DNA from: Zoogloea sp041914405
GTDB lineage: Bacteria; Pseudomonadota; Gammaproteobacteria; Burkholderiales; Rhodocyclaceae
Assembly (NCBI RefSeq): GCF_041914405.1
Contig: NZ_JAYSDK010000008.1
Coordinates: forward strand, 93,463 to 157,462
DNA: 64,000 nucleotides
Reading direction: 5' to 3'
Positions 1 through 11,557 of the stretch are shown piece after piece. Positions within the stretch are counted from its first letter, which is position 1. Each line of letters begins with the position of its first letter. The notes beneath the pieces were generated by a model that worked only from the letters and a program-made list of their open reading frames with translations, was not told the DNA's origin and made no database searches. A program made the translations under genes and the position numbers.

Positions 1-433
1 TTACGCCGGCATTAAGGGCGACGATCGCCGGGTCGTTCCACTTCTTGACCTTGCCGAGGTAGATATCGGCAAGCAGCGCTCCCGTCATCTTCATGCTGCC
101 AGGTGCGACACCATCCAGATTAACAACGGGAACAACACCGCCGATGACAGCCGGAAACTGCACCAGCCCATCCTTCTCAAGCTCTTCCGCCTTAAGCGGC
201 ATGTCCGAAGCACCGAAATCAACCGTCTTGGCTTTGATCTGCTTGATGCCACCGCCAGAGCCAATGGACTGGTAGTTCAGACCGACACTTGTCTTAGCCT
301 TATAGGCCTCAGCCCACTTGGAATAGATGGGGTATGGAAAAGTGGCGCCAGCACCGGTGATATCGGCGGCCTGAACGACGGCGGCACCCCCCAGAGCGAC
401 AACGAACGAACAGGCACGAACGAAACCTTGCAT
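1..433 (-). CDS. pstS: Phosphate ABC transporter substrate-binding protein, 3' end cut off by window edge
   Basis: This is the periplasmic phosphate-binding component of the high-affinity Pst uptake system; it hands phosphate to PstCA-PstB. About 144 N-terminal residues are visible and the gene runs off the left edge. A signal peptide ends near VVQAAD, followed by the family motif ITGAGATFPYPIYSKW and, further on, the GSGGGIKQI and DFGASDMPL phosphate-pocket motifs of PstS. The ATG (complement 431-433) has a good Shine-Dalgarno, GGAGAA, 4 bases upstream. It lies downstream of glmM on the same strand, a common betaproteobacterial arrangement. A possible Pho box precedes it. Confidence 0.93.
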   Translation of the reverse strand, partial: MQGFVRACSFVVALGGAAVVQAADITGAGATFPYPIYSKWAEAYKAKTSVGLNYQSIGSGGGIKQIKAKTVDFGASDMPLKAEELEKDGLVQFPAVIGGVVPVVNLDGVAPGSMKMTGALLADIYLGKVKKWNDPAIVALNAGV

Positions 434-538
434 GAAATTCTCCATCGTAGAGACGAACTGCGAAACAGCTGGATATACACAAACCAACCACACCAAAAGC
501 ACACATGCACTCTCGGGACAGATCGAATTCTACGATTG

Positions 539-560
539 GAAAATTTCAGATTTGTGACAT
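539..560 (-). promoter_or_regulatory. Candidate Pho box upstream of pstS
   Basis: On the minus strand two 7-base units, ATGTCAC and CTGAAAT, lie 11 bases apart with AT-rich 4-base spacers (AAAT, TTTC). Each matches the PhoB half-site CTGTCAT at 5 of 7 positions, and the spacing is that of a Pho box. It sits about 105 bases before the pstS start. The role is inferred from the target gene and spacing; the second unit is imperfect. Confidence 0.4.
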
Positions 561-580
561 GTTGCGATGCAGCATGTCAC
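554..580. repeat. Inverted repeat over the glmM stop codon
   Basis: Two 12-base arms (GTGACATGTTGC and GCAGCATGTCAC) pair with one mismatch around a 3-base loop. The repeat overlaps the last codon and stop of glmM and abuts the candidate Pho box. No T tract follows on either strand, so it does not look like an intrinsic terminator. It may be a protein-binding dyad or an RNA hairpin. Confidence 0.5.
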
Positions 581-1929
581 ATTGCCGCACTGCGCACGAC
601 CTCCGCCAATCCGTGAGCGATACGATCGACGACCGTCGCATCACTACCCTCGACCATGACCCGCAACAACGGCTCCGTTCCCGATGGCCTCAGAAGCACG
701 CGGCCCTGCGACCCAAGTTCACGGGTCGCTATGTCGACAGCAAGCCTGATTTCGTCGGACTCCGTCCAGACAAACCCCGGATTGATGCGGACGTTGATGA
801 GTCGCTGCGGATAGAACTCCAGATCAGCGCACATCTCCTTCAGCGACACCGCTTGCTGGCGAAGCGCTGCCAGCACTTGAAGCCCAGCGATGATTCCATC
901 ACCGGTCGTGTGCCGGTCCAGGCAGATGATGTGCCCGGAATTTTCCCCGCCAATGCGCCAGCCCTTCTCGTGCATCAGTTCAAGCACATATCGATCGCCA
1001 ACCTTGGCACGGGCGAAAGGCAAGCCCAGCCTGCCAATCGCATGCTCGAAACCTAGATTGCTCATCAAGGTACCGACGACCCCGCCACGAACGCCAGCCT
1101 GACAAGCGGCCTTGGCGATGACGTAGAGCAACTTGTCTCCGTCGTAGATATTGCCTTCGGCATCCGCCATCACAATACGGTCACCGTCCCCATCGAGGGA
1201 GATCCCGAGATCAGCGCCGCTCTTGAGCACGGCATCGCGGATACTGGCAGGCGCTGTCGCACCCACACCGTCATTGATATTGGTGCCATTAGGCTCCACA
1301 CCAACCAATACAGTTTCAGCCCCCAGCTCATGGAAGACCTTCGGCGCAACCATGTATGCAGCCCCATGCGCACAATCCAGCGCAATCTTCAGGCCTCGCA
1401 AGTCCAGCTCATTGGGGAATGTATTCTTGCAGAACTCGACATAACGCCCTCTTGCGTCGTCGATTCGGCGCGCCTTGCCCAAAAACGCAGAGGGTTCACA
1501 CCCCATCGGTTCGTCAAGACGCGCTTCGATCTCCAACTCCACGGCATCCGGCAGCTTGGTGCCCGCGGCACTGAAGAACTTGATGCCGTTATCTTCGAAT
1601 GGATTGTGAGATGCTGAAATCACCACGCCCACCTGGAGGCGTAGCGCACGGGTCAGATAGGCAATCGCCGGCGTCGGCAAGGGGCCTGCCAGATAGACGT
1701 CCACACCAGCCGCGGAAAAGCCGGCCTCCAGAGCCGACTCCAGCATGTACCCCGAAATGCGGGTGTCCTTGCCAATGATCACGGCAGGACGCTCTCCCTG
1801 ACGCAACTGCTCGTGCGCAACCAATGTCTTGCCGGCAGCATATCCAAGCCGCAGACAGAAATCCGGTGTAATCGGCAGTTCGCCGACACGACCGCGCACG
1901 CCATCCGTTCCAAAATAACGTCGAGACAT
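577..1929 (-). CDS. glmM: Phosphoglucosamine mutase
   Basis: It interconverts glucosamine-6-phosphate and glucosamine-1-phosphate in the cytoplasm, on the route to UDP-GlcNAc for peptidoglycan and lipopolysaccharide. The 450-residue protein has the usual family length. The phosphoserine loop SASHNP is at residues 105-110, with S107 the expected phosphorylated serine; the Mg-binding DGDGDR motif is at 246-251 and the C-terminal phosphate-binding RPSGTEP motif near 420. The ATG is preceded by GGGGGAG. It follows folP (64 bases apart) on the same strand, the classic ftsH-folP-glmM order. Confidence 0.98.
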   Translation of the reverse strand: MSRRYFGTDGVRGRVGELPITPDFCLRLGYAAGKTLVAHEQLRQGERPAVIIGKDTRISGYMLESALEAGFSAAGVDVYLAGPLPTPAIAYLTRALRLQVGVVISASHNPFEDNGIKFFSAAGTKLPDAVELEIEARLDEPMGCEPSAFLGKARRIDDARGRYVEFCKNTFPNELDLRGLKIALDCAHGAAYMVAPKVFHELGAETVLVGVEPNGTNINDGVGATAPASIRDAVLKSGADLGISLDGDGDRIVMADAEGNIYDGDKLLYVIAKAACQAGVRGGVVGTLMSNLGFEHAIGRLGLPFARAKVGDRYVLELMHEKGWRIGGENSGHIICLDRHTTGDGIIAGLQVLAALRQQAVSLKEMCADLEFYPQRLINVRINPGFVWTESDEIRLAVDIATRELGSQGRVLLRPSGTEPLLRVMVEGSDATVVDRIAHGLAEVVRSAAM

Positions 1930-1993
1930 CGCTCCCCCGTTTGTACCTGATCACAAAGGCGTTAATGGTGCTTCGCCCGCATGCGCTAGGCAA

Positions 1994-2815
1994 TCAGCGA
2001 AGTCGATCCCACAAACGCAAGACATCACGCGTGGCCCCCACATCATGCGTTCGCACAATTCTGGCGCCGTTCTGCACCGCCACTAGGGCTGCGGCAGCAC
2101 CAATGACTAATCTATCCCCCACCGGCCGGCCGCTGATCTCTCCCAGCATGGTTTTGCGGGACATTCCGACGAGAAGCGGGAATCCATCATCCCTCAACAG
2201 CGCCAAAGCCTTAAGCAAGGCCACATTGTGAGCGAGCGTCTTCCCAAAGCCAAAACCCGGATCCACGACGATCCGCTCCACAGCAACTCCCGCCTTCCGC
2301 AGTACGCCAACCCGTTGATCCAGAAAAGACCGCACGTCCTGCAGGACGTCGCCATAAGACGGCGAAACTTGCATTGTGCCCGGCTCTCCCTGCATGTGCA
2401 TCACACACAGGGCAACCTTGCTGTCCTTCACCGCCTCCAGCGCACCGGGAGCCCTAAACGCGGCGATGTCGTTGATCATGTCCGCACCGGCGGCGATGGA
2501 CTCACGCATCACCGCAGACTTCACCGTATCTACAGAGATTGGTAGACCTAGAGGCACAAGAGCTTCGACAACCGGCAGCACGCGATCCAACTCTTCTTGC
2601 TCAGAGACGGACTGCGCCCCCGGACGTGATGACTCGCCACCAATATCAAGAAAATCGGCGCCTTCGGCAACAGCCTGCTCGGCAGCCCGCAGTGCTGCAT
2701 CCCGGCTCAAGTAGCCAGGCCCTGAAAAGGAGTCGGGCGTCACATTGATGATCGCCATGATCCGCGGTTCGTCGAGGTCCACTTCGAACCGGCCGCAAAC
2801 GAGTACTGAAGACAT
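1994..2815 (-). CDS. folP: Dihydropteroate synthase
   Basis: It condenses 6-hydroxymethyl-dihydropterin diphosphate with p-aminobenzoate in folate synthesis and is the sulfonamide target. The 273-residue protein is a single TIM-barrel domain of normal length. Visible motifs are IINVTPDSFSG near the N-terminus (pterin/pABA loop), DIGGESSRPGA, and VGMSRK (diphosphate binding) in the second half. The ATG follows an AGAGAAG Shine-Dalgarno. The gene lies between ftsH and glmM; a strong terminator just upstream, after ftsH, suggests that folP expression depends on readthrough or on a weak promoter of its own. Confidence 0.98.
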   Translation of the reverse strand: MSSVLVCGRFEVDLDEPRIMAIINVTPDSFSGPGYLSRDAALRAAEQAVAEGADFLDIGGESSRPGAQSVSEQEELDRVLPVVEALVPLGLPISVDTVKSAVMRESIAAGADMINDIAAFRAPGALEAVKDSKVALCVMHMQGEPGTMQVSPSYGDVLQDVRSFLDQRVGVLRKAGVAVERIVVDPGFGFGKTLAHNVALLKALALLRDDGFPLLVGMSRKTMLGEISGRPVGDRLVIGAAAALVAVQNGARIVRTHDVGATRDVLRLWDRLR

Positions 2816-2824
2816 ATCTTCTCT

Positions 2825-2858
2825 TTAAATAAAAGGGCCGGCTCACAAGAGCCGGCCC
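2825..2858 (-). terminator. Intrinsic terminator after ftsH
   Basis: A perfect 10-base-pair GC-rich stem (GGGCCGGCTC with GAGCCGGCCC, 4-base loop) is followed on the minus strand by TTTTATTT. It lies in the 67 bases between the ftsH stop and the folP start, so it would stop or reduce transcription passing from ftsH into folP-glmM. Confidence 0.85.
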
Positions 2859-2882
2859 GCAATCAAACCGGAAACCTGAAAC

Positions 2883-4775
2883 TCAGGCAGCAGGCGCCGC
2901 AGCCGTCGGCGCGGCCCCCGTGCTGTCATCACTCGGGCGCTTCGGGGGTTGGGACGAGGGCTTGGGAGGACGCGGTGTGCGTCCCGCCATGATGTCGTCA
3001 ATCTGATCCGCGTCAATGGTTTCCATCTCGAGCAGCGCCGCCGTCATCGCTTCAACCTTGTCCCGACTTTCCTCGATCAGGCGTCGAGCCAGCGCGTACT
3101 GCTGATCCAGAATCCGACGGATCTCGGCGTCGACCTTCTGGAGCGTCGCCTCAGACATGTTTTTATGCGTCGTGACGGAGCGTCCGAGGAAAACCTCACC
3201 CTCCTCTTCACCGTATACCATCGGCCCGAGGTTGTCGGACATCCCCCACTGCGTCACCATCCGGCGAGCCAGATCCGTCGCTCGCTGAAAGTCGTTCGAT
3301 GCGCCCGTCGTCATCTGATTCATGAAGATCTCTTCGGCAATCCGTCCGCCGAAGAGGACCGCAATGGTCTGCAGCAGCCGCTCGCGATCCTGACTGTAGC
3401 GGTCCTGCTCTGGCAACTGCATCGTCACACCAAGTGCCCGGCCGCGCGGAATAATAGTGACCTTGTGGACCGGATCGGTCTTGGTCAAGCACTTGGCAAC
3501 AATCGCATGACCCGATTCGTGATACGCCGTATTCCGACGCTCCTCCTCCGGCATGACCATGGACCGGCGTTCGGCGCCCATCATGATCTTGTCCTTGGCA
3601 CGCTCGAAATCATCCATATCCACCAGCCGCTTGTTACCACGCGCAGCAAACAGCGCCGCCTCGTTCACAAGGTTGGCGAGGTCCGCACCGGCAAAGCCCG
3701 GGCAACCACGAGCGAGGATCAACGCATCGACGTCCGGAGCAATCGGAACCTTGCGCATATGAACGCGCAGGATCTGCTCGCGCCCCCGGATATCTGGCAG
3801 CGGAACCACGACCTGACGATCGAAACGGCCCGGACGCAACAAAGCCGGGTCAAGTACATCAGGACGGTTGGTCGCTGCGATTACGATGACGCCCGACACA
3901 CCTTCGAAACCATCCATTTCAACAAGCAACTGGTTCAGGGTCTGCTCACGCTCATCGTTGCCGCCACCAAGACCAGCGCCCCGCTGACGCCCCACCGCAT
4001 CGATTTCATCGATGAAGATGATGCACGGTGCCTGCTTTTTGGCCTGCTCGAACATGTCACGAACACGCGCGGCACCGACACCGACGAACATCTCCACGAA
4101 ATCGGAACCGGAAATCGAAAAGAACGGAACTTTGGCTTCGCCCGCGATCGCTTTCGCCAACAAGGTTTTGCCGGTACCCGGGGAGCCAACCATCAGCACG
4201 CCCTTAGGAATATGACCGCCCAGTTTCTGGAACTTGGACGGGTCGCGGAGAAACTCGACGAGTTCCCCGACCTCCTCCTTGGCTTCATCGCAACCCGCAA
4301 CATCCGCAAAGGTAACCGTATTGGCGGTCTCGTCCAGCATCTTCGCCTTTGATTTTCCGAAGGAAAACGCCCCGCCCCGCCCGCCACCCTGCATCTGGCG
4401 CATGAAGAACACCCACACACCGATGAGCAGGATCATCGGGAACCAGGATACGAAGATGTTCATCAGGAAGGACTGCTCTTCCTCTGGCTTCGAAGCCGTG
4501 ACCTTCACGCCATAACGCATCAGGTCGCCAACCATCCAGATATCCTGAACGCCCGGCGTGTACACGGTGATCTGGCGACCATCCTGGGTCGTGGCACGTA
4601 CGGTGCGCCCATCCACAACCGCCTTGGAAATCTTGCCCTGCTTCGCGTCCTCCATGAACTGGGAGTACTCGACCGAATTCTGGGCCGCCTGACGATTGTT
4701 GAACTGGTTGAAGACCGTCATCAAAACGACGCCGATCACCAACCAGATCGCGAGATTCTTGAATAGATTGTTCAA
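2883..4775 (-). CDS. ftsH: ATP-dependent zinc metalloprotease FtsH
   Basis: This is the membrane-anchored AAA+ protease that degrades short-lived regulators (LpxC, sigma-32 in E. coli) and misassembled membrane proteins. The 630 residues comprise two N-terminal membrane segments (about 7-24 and 104-125) flanking a periplasmic loop, Walker A GSPGTGKT at 197-204 (a serine replaces the usual first proline), Walker B CIIFIDEID at 251-259, the second region of homology around NRPDVLDPALLRPGRFDR, and the zinc site HESGH at 419-423. The start is TTG, with AAGGA six bases upstream; the family N-terminus MNN-FKNLAIWLVIG supports it. It lies downstream of rlmE, as in E. coli. Confidence 0.98.
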   Translation of the reverse strand: MNNLFKNLAIWLVIGVVLMTVFNQFNNRQAAQNSVEYSQFMEDAKQGKISKAVVDGRTVRATTQDGRQITVYTPGVQDIWMVGDLMRYGVKVTASKPEEEQSFLMNIFVSWFPMILLIGVWVFFMRQMQGGGRGGAFSFGKSKAKMLDETANTVTFADVAGCDEAKEEVGELVEFLRDPSKFQKLGGHIPKGVLMVGSPGTGKTLLAKAIAGEAKVPFFSISGSDFVEMFVGVGAARVRDMFEQAKKQAPCIIFIDEIDAVGRQRGAGLGGGNDEREQTLNQLLVEMDGFEGVSGVIVIAATNRPDVLDPALLRPGRFDRQVVVPLPDIRGREQILRVHMRKVPIAPDVDALILARGCPGFAGADLANLVNEAALFAARGNKRLVDMDDFERAKDKIMMGAERRSMVMPEEERRNTAYHESGHAIVAKCLTKTDPVHKVTIIPRGRALGVTMQLPEQDRYSQDRERLLQTIAVLFGGRIAEEIFMNQMTTGASNDFQRATDLARRMVTQWGMSDNLGPMVYGEEEGEVFLGRSVTTHKNMSEATLQKVDAEIRRILDQQYALARRLIEESRDKVEAMTAALLEMETIDADQIDDIMAGRTPRPPKPSSQPPKRPSDDSTGAAPTAAAPAA

Positions 4776-4888
4776 AACGATTCCTTGAAAGCCCGACTGG
4801 GGCCACAGCCTAGTTGACTGATTCTATGTCTGATCGTTCGCAGGATCAAATGATCGTAACCATAGCCTGAAGCAATGGCCAGCTCGCC

Positions 4889-5509
4889 CTAAGCCCGCAA
4901 GCTACTGCCCAGCAAATACACTTCAGAGCTGCGCCCTCGCGACGCTTGCGGCTTGCGAACGACGACCGACTTGAAGGTTCGCTCGACCTCCCGGCGGAAC
5001 TCGTCGAACCCCTGCCCTTGGAACACCTTCACCAAAAACTTGCCCCCCGCACTCAGGTGCTGCCGGGCGAACTCCAGTGCAAGCTCGGCGAGATGGATGG
5101 AGCGCGCCTGGTCGCTGGTAGGGATGCCAGAAATGTTCGGAGCGATGTCCGACATCACTAGGTCCACACCCCGGCCTTCCAGCTGGGCCTCGAAACGGAC
5201 CACGAACTCCTCGTCGTGGAAATCACCCTGCATGAAGACGACCCCGTTGATGGGTTCGATCGGCAGCAGATCAAGGGCGAAGACCCGTCCCCGCTCTCCA
5301 ACCTTTCCGATGGCAACCTGACTCCACGAGCCTGGCGCCGCCCCCAAGTCGACGACCACCATGCCCGGACGGATCAACTTGTCTTTTTCGTCGATTTCCA
5401 TGAGCTTGTAGGCCGCCCGGGCACGCCACCCCTCAGACTTGGCGCGTTGCACGAATGGATCATTCACATGCTCCATCATCCACGATTTACTGGTCTTGCT
5501 ACGTTTCAT
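4889..5509 (-). CDS. rlmE: 23S rRNA (uridine-2'-O)-methyltransferase
   Basis: RlmE (FtsJ/RrmJ) 2'-O-methylates U2552 of 23S rRNA late in 50S assembly. The 206-residue protein starts at the ATG giving MKRSKTSKSWMMEHVNDP, matching the family length; in-frame sequence upstream has no family similarity. The SAM-binding motif VVVDLGAAPGSWSQVA and the SDIAPNISG segment with the K-D-K-E type catalytic residues (LVKVFQG) are visible. It is divergent from yhbY with only 38 bases between the starts, the conserved yhbY/rlmE-ftsH arrangement. Confidence 0.97.
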   Translation of the reverse strand: MKRSKTSKSWMMEHVNDPFVQRAKSEGWRARAAYKLMEIDEKDKLIRPGMVVVDLGAAPGSWSQVAIGKVGERGRVFALDLLPIEPINGVVFMQGDFHDEEFVVRFEAQLEGRGVDLVMSDIAPNISGIPTSDQARSIHLAELALEFARQHLSAGGKFLVKVFQGQGFDEFRREVERTFKSVVVRKPQASRGRSSEVYLLGSSLRA

Positions 5510-5520
5510 CGCGGTACAAT
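5491..5520 (+). promoter_or_regulatory. Candidate yhbY promoter
   Basis: A good -10 hexamer TACAAT (5515-5520) lies 27 bases before the yhbY ATG. The best -35 at usable spacing is TGGTCT (5491-5496), 18 bases upstream, which is weak. The element overlaps the start of the divergent rlmE gene. Confidence 0.3.
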
Positions 5521-5547
5521 TACGCCCTTTTTTCAATGAGTTGCAAA

Positions 5548-6003
5548 ATGATTGAACTTTCGCCAGCGCAGCGTCGCGCATTTCGCGCGCAAGCGCACCA
5601 CCTTAATCCCGTGGTCAGTATTGCCGGTAACGGGCTGACACCCGCGGTGCTCAAGGAAATCGATCACGCCCTGCAGGCTCACGAGTTGATCAAGATCCGC
5701 GTCTATGGTGATGATCGCGCTCTTCGCGAGTCCATTCTCACGACTGTTTGCGCTGAATTAGGCGCTGCAGCCGTCCAACATATCGGCAAGACCCTGATCG
5801 TCTGGCGGGAGAAGCGCGAACAGGAAGCCTCCAAAGCACCGGGATTGGACAAGCCGAAGAAGTCGATCGCCAAGGCAAAGTCTGCTAAGGCTCTGTCGTC
5901 CCATCGCGGCCTGGCATCCCTGAAGAAAAAAGCCGGCCCGAAGAAGGATTACTGGTTCTCGGCACCTGGCAAAGGGCCTCGGCGCCATTCTGACGACGCC
6001 TGA
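5548..6003 (+). CDS. yhbY: YhbY-type CRM-domain RNA-binding protein with basic C-terminal tail
   Basis: YhbY binds pre-50S particles and is thought to aid ribosome assembly. Residues 1-95 form the CRM fold: LSPAQRRAFRAQAHHLNPVV, the signature GNGLT, and HELIKIRVYGDD. The product is 151 residues, about 50 longer than E. coli YhbY; the extra C-terminal stretch is rich in Lys, Ala and Ser and may bind RNA non-specifically. Two in-frame ATGs exist (5536 and 5548); the second matches the family N-terminus and is chosen. It is divergent from rlmE, another 50S maturation factor. Confidence 0.93.
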   Translation: MIELSPAQRRAFRAQAHHLNPVVSIAGNGLTPAVLKEIDHALQAHELIKIRVYGDDRALRESILTTVCAELGAAAVQHIGKTLIVWREKREQEASKAPGLDKPKKSIAKAKSAKALSSHRGLASLKKKAGPKKDYWFSAPGKGPRRHSDDA

Positions 6004-6016
6004 GCAGCCTCGACCA

Positions 6017-6478
6017 TCAACGTAAACCCTTGCCCTGCCAAACCACCAACAACAAACCGAGCAGGCTTTCCACCAGATAGACGACACTGGAAACGCCATG
6101 CCAAGCCATGAAACGGCTACGCAGGGCGCTTTCCATCACCTCACGCGGAAAAGAATCGGCCTTGAGTTGCGCAAGTATCGGCTGGATGCCAAAGTAGCCC
6201 GCCAGGGTCAGCAACAACATCAGAAAAACCAGCCAAAACACGCCATTCTTGAAGGCTGCACCATTCTTGCGCAGGGCCACGAACACCAACAGGTAGCAGG
6301 CTGAAGCGATTCCGAGCCAGGCCACGTAGGTGAACATTTCCCCCGCCAAGCGTCCAGCCAGCATCCTGTCGTCGAGCAAACGGAACAGCGTAGGGGCGGC
6401 AAGATAGCCGATCGCCCACAGCGCCCCGACCCACAGAGTGATCAGGGTGCTGTAGACGTATTCCGCCAGTCGGGACAT
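6017..6478 (-). CDS. DUF4149 family membrane protein
   Basis: This is a 153-residue hydrophobic protein of the DUF4149 (TMEM205-like) family with about four membrane segments (near 10-28, 47-67, 78-98 and 128-147). Family hallmarks are the N-terminal WVGALWAIGYLAAPTLF and the conserved FMAWHGVSS stretch near residue 123. The function is unknown. It lies 9 bases downstream of greA, and carB-greA-DUF4149 looks like one transcriptional unit; a link to transcription or pyrimidine synthesis is not implied by the sequence. Confidence 0.85.
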   Translation of the reverse strand: MSRLAEYVYSTLITLWVGALWAIGYLAAPTLFRLLDDRMLAGRLAGEMFTYVAWLGIASACYLLVFVALRKNGAAFKNGVFWLVFLMLLLTLAGYFGIQPILAQLKADSFPREVMESALRSRFMAWHGVSSVVYLVESLLGLLLVVWQGKGLR

Positions 6479-6487
6479 GAGGACTGA

Positions 6488-6960
6488 TTACTCGTAACGA
6501 ACGTCGATCAGCTCGAGCTCACGCACACCGCCCGGAGCCTGCACTTCAGCTACATCGCCGGCGAACTTGCCGATCAGCGCCCGTGCAATCGGAGAGCTGA
6601 TCGCGATCTTGCCAGCCTTGATGTCCGCCTCATCGTCACCGACGATCTGGTAAGTCACCGTTTCACCGGTATCCAGATCCTCGAGTTCGACTGTGGCACC
6701 AAAGACACAACGACCATCCGCATCCAGCAACTTCGGGTCGATGATCTGGGCATTGGAGAGCTTGCCTTCCACCTCGCGAATGCGTCCCTCGATGAACCCC
6801 TGCCGCTCCTTGGCCGCGTCGTACTCGGCATTTTCGGAAAGGTCTCCATGGGAACGCGCCTCGGCGATCGCCGCAATGACATCCGGACGATCAACAGTCT
6901 TTAGGCGGTGTAGCTCCTGGCGCAACTGCTCTGCACCAGCAACGGTCAGCGGTACCTTGT

Positions 6961-6964
<4 letters not shown>
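6488..6964 (-). CDS. greA: Transcription elongation factor GreA
   Basis: GreA rescues backtracked RNA polymerase by stimulating transcript cleavage. The 158-residue protein has the N-terminal coiled coil (residues 1-75) with the acidic tip DLSENAEYDAAKE that reaches the polymerase active site, and the C-terminal FKBP-like domain with SPIARALIGK near 125-135. Its ATG overlaps the carB stop by 4 bases (ATGA), so translation is probably coupled to carB, a common arrangement in beta- and gammaproteobacteria. Confidence 0.98.
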
Positions 6965-10185
<3,221 letters not shown>

Positions 10186-10256
10186 GGTTCTTCAGAGACT
10201 GGAAAGCGGTTGATCGAGAACTGGTGCGTCGCGGCGCACCACCGTGACGATCGGCT

Positions 10257-11399
10257 TCAGCTCCTCGCCTCCATCAGCGCAATGAATCGGTCAAACAGGT
10301 AAGCCACGTCGTGCGGACCGGGACTGGCTTCCGGGTGCCCCTGGAAGGAGAAGGCGGGCACATCGGTGCGCGCCAGACCTTGCAGGCTGCCATCGAACAG
10401 CGACACGTGGGTCACTCGCACGTTGGCGGGCAGGGTCGCGGCGTCGGCGGCAAAACCGTGGTTCTGGCTGGTAATCAGCACCTGACCGGAATCGAGATCC
10501 TTGACCGGATGGTTCGCACCGTGGTGGCCGAACTTCATCTTCATGGTCTTGGCGCCAGATGCCAGTGCGAGCAGCTGGTGACCCAGGCAGATGCCGAAGG
10601 TCGGAATACCCTTCGCAAGCACCTGCTGGATCGCCTCGATGGCGTAGTCACAGGGCTCCGGATCGCCAGGCCCGTTGGACAGGAAGACGCCGTCGGGATT
10701 GAGCGCAAGCACTTCCGCAGCGGAGGTCTGGGCCGGCACAACCGTCAGACGACAGCCACGCTCCACCAACATGCGCAGGATATTGCGCTTGACACCATAG
10801 TCGTAGGCGACAACATGGAAGCGCGGATTTTCCTGGGCCGCATAACCGGTGCCCAGTCGCCATTCGCCATCCGTCCAGGGGTAAGATTCGGTCGCGGACA
10901 CGACCTTGGCCAGATCCATGCCTGCAAGCCCCGGGAAGGACCGGGCCTGCGCCAGCGCGGACTCCACGTTCAGTTCGGCAGCCGTCGCCGCTGTGACGAT
11001 ACAGCCGCTCTGTGCGCCCTTCTCACGCAGGATGCGCGTGAGTTTGCGGGTATCGATGCCGGCGATCGCGACGATGTTCTCGGCCTTGAGATAGGCATCA
11101 AGCGACTGCTCACTACGCCAGTTAGACGCCACCAAGGGCAGATCACGAATCACCAAGCCAGACGCAAAGACCTTGGAGGCCTCGCAGTCTTCCTTATTGA
11201 TGCCGGTGTTGCCGATATGGGGATAGGTGAGCGTGACGATCTGGCGACAGTAGCTCGGGTCGGTGAGGATTTCCTGATAGCCGGACATGGAGGTGTTGAA
11301 CACCACCTCACCGACGGTTGCACCAATAGCCCCGATGCCTTTGCCGTAGAACACCGTCCCGTCGGCAAGAACAAGAATGGCGGGCGGGAAAGCTGACAC
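10257..11399 (-). CDS. carA: Carbamoyl-phosphate synthase small (glutaminase) subunit
   Basis: CarA hydrolyses glutamine and delivers ammonia to CarB. I choose the GTG at complement 11397-11399 (380 residues, MSAFPPAILVLADGTVF): a strong GAGGAG Shine-Dalgarno lies six bases upstream and family members begin here, while an ATG 39 bases earlier would add 13 unsupported residues. The N-terminal CPSase domain is followed by a class I glutamine amidotransferase domain with nucleophile C271 in FGICLGHQLL and the His/Glu pair in GHPEASPGPHD. A sigma-70 promoter and a hairpin precede it. Confidence 0.97.
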   Translation of the reverse strand: MSAFPPAILVLADGTVFYGKGIGAIGATVGEVVFNTSMSGYQEILTDPSYCRQIVTLTYPHIGNTGINKEDCEASKVFASGLVIRDLPLVASNWRSEQSLDAYLKAENIVAIAGIDTRKLTRILREKGAQSGCIVTAATAAELNVESALAQARSFPGLAGMDLAKVVSATESYPWTDGEWRLGTGYAAQENPRFHVVAYDYGVKRNILRMLVERGCRLTVVPAQTSAAEVLALNPDGVFLSNGPGDPEPCDYAIEAIQQVLAKGIPTFGICLGHQLLALASGAKTMKMKFGHHGANHPVKDLDSGQVLITSQNHGFAADAATLPANVRVTHVSLFDGSLQGLARTDVPAFSFQGHPEASPGPHDVAYLFDRFIALMEARS

Positions 11400-11458
11400 G
11401 GCGAACTCCTCGAAATCTTGTGATTGAACGACTTGCATGCGTAGCCGGGCTACACATG

Positions 11459-11489
11459 AAAAACGGGATCGCCCTGAAGGCCATCCCGT
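11459..11489 (-). terminator. Leader hairpin with U tract upstream of carA
   Basis: On the minus strand ACGGGAT pairs with ATCCCGT (7 base pairs), then a G-G mismatch, then GCC-GGC around a 5-base loop; TTTTT follows at once. It looks like a short intrinsic terminator. It lies between the carA promoter and the carA start, beginning only a few bases after the predicted transcription start, so it may be an attenuator of carAB or a terminator for the upstream histidine kinase. Confidence 0.55.
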
Positions 11490-11502
11490 AAGAAACTTTC
11501 TA

Positions 11503-11532
11503 ATTATAGCCTGAGGCCGGCGCGTCCGGCAA
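11503..11532 (-). promoter_or_regulatory. Sigma-70 promoter of carAB
   Basis: A perfect -10 hexamer TATAAT (complement 11503-11508) is preceded at 18 bases by TTGCCG (complement 11527-11532), a 4 of 6 match to the -35 consensus. It lies in the 158-base gap between the histidine kinase stop and carA; transcription should begin near 11496. Confidence 0.7.
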
Positions 11533-11557
11533 ACCCGGCTGTAGGAATACTGACAAA

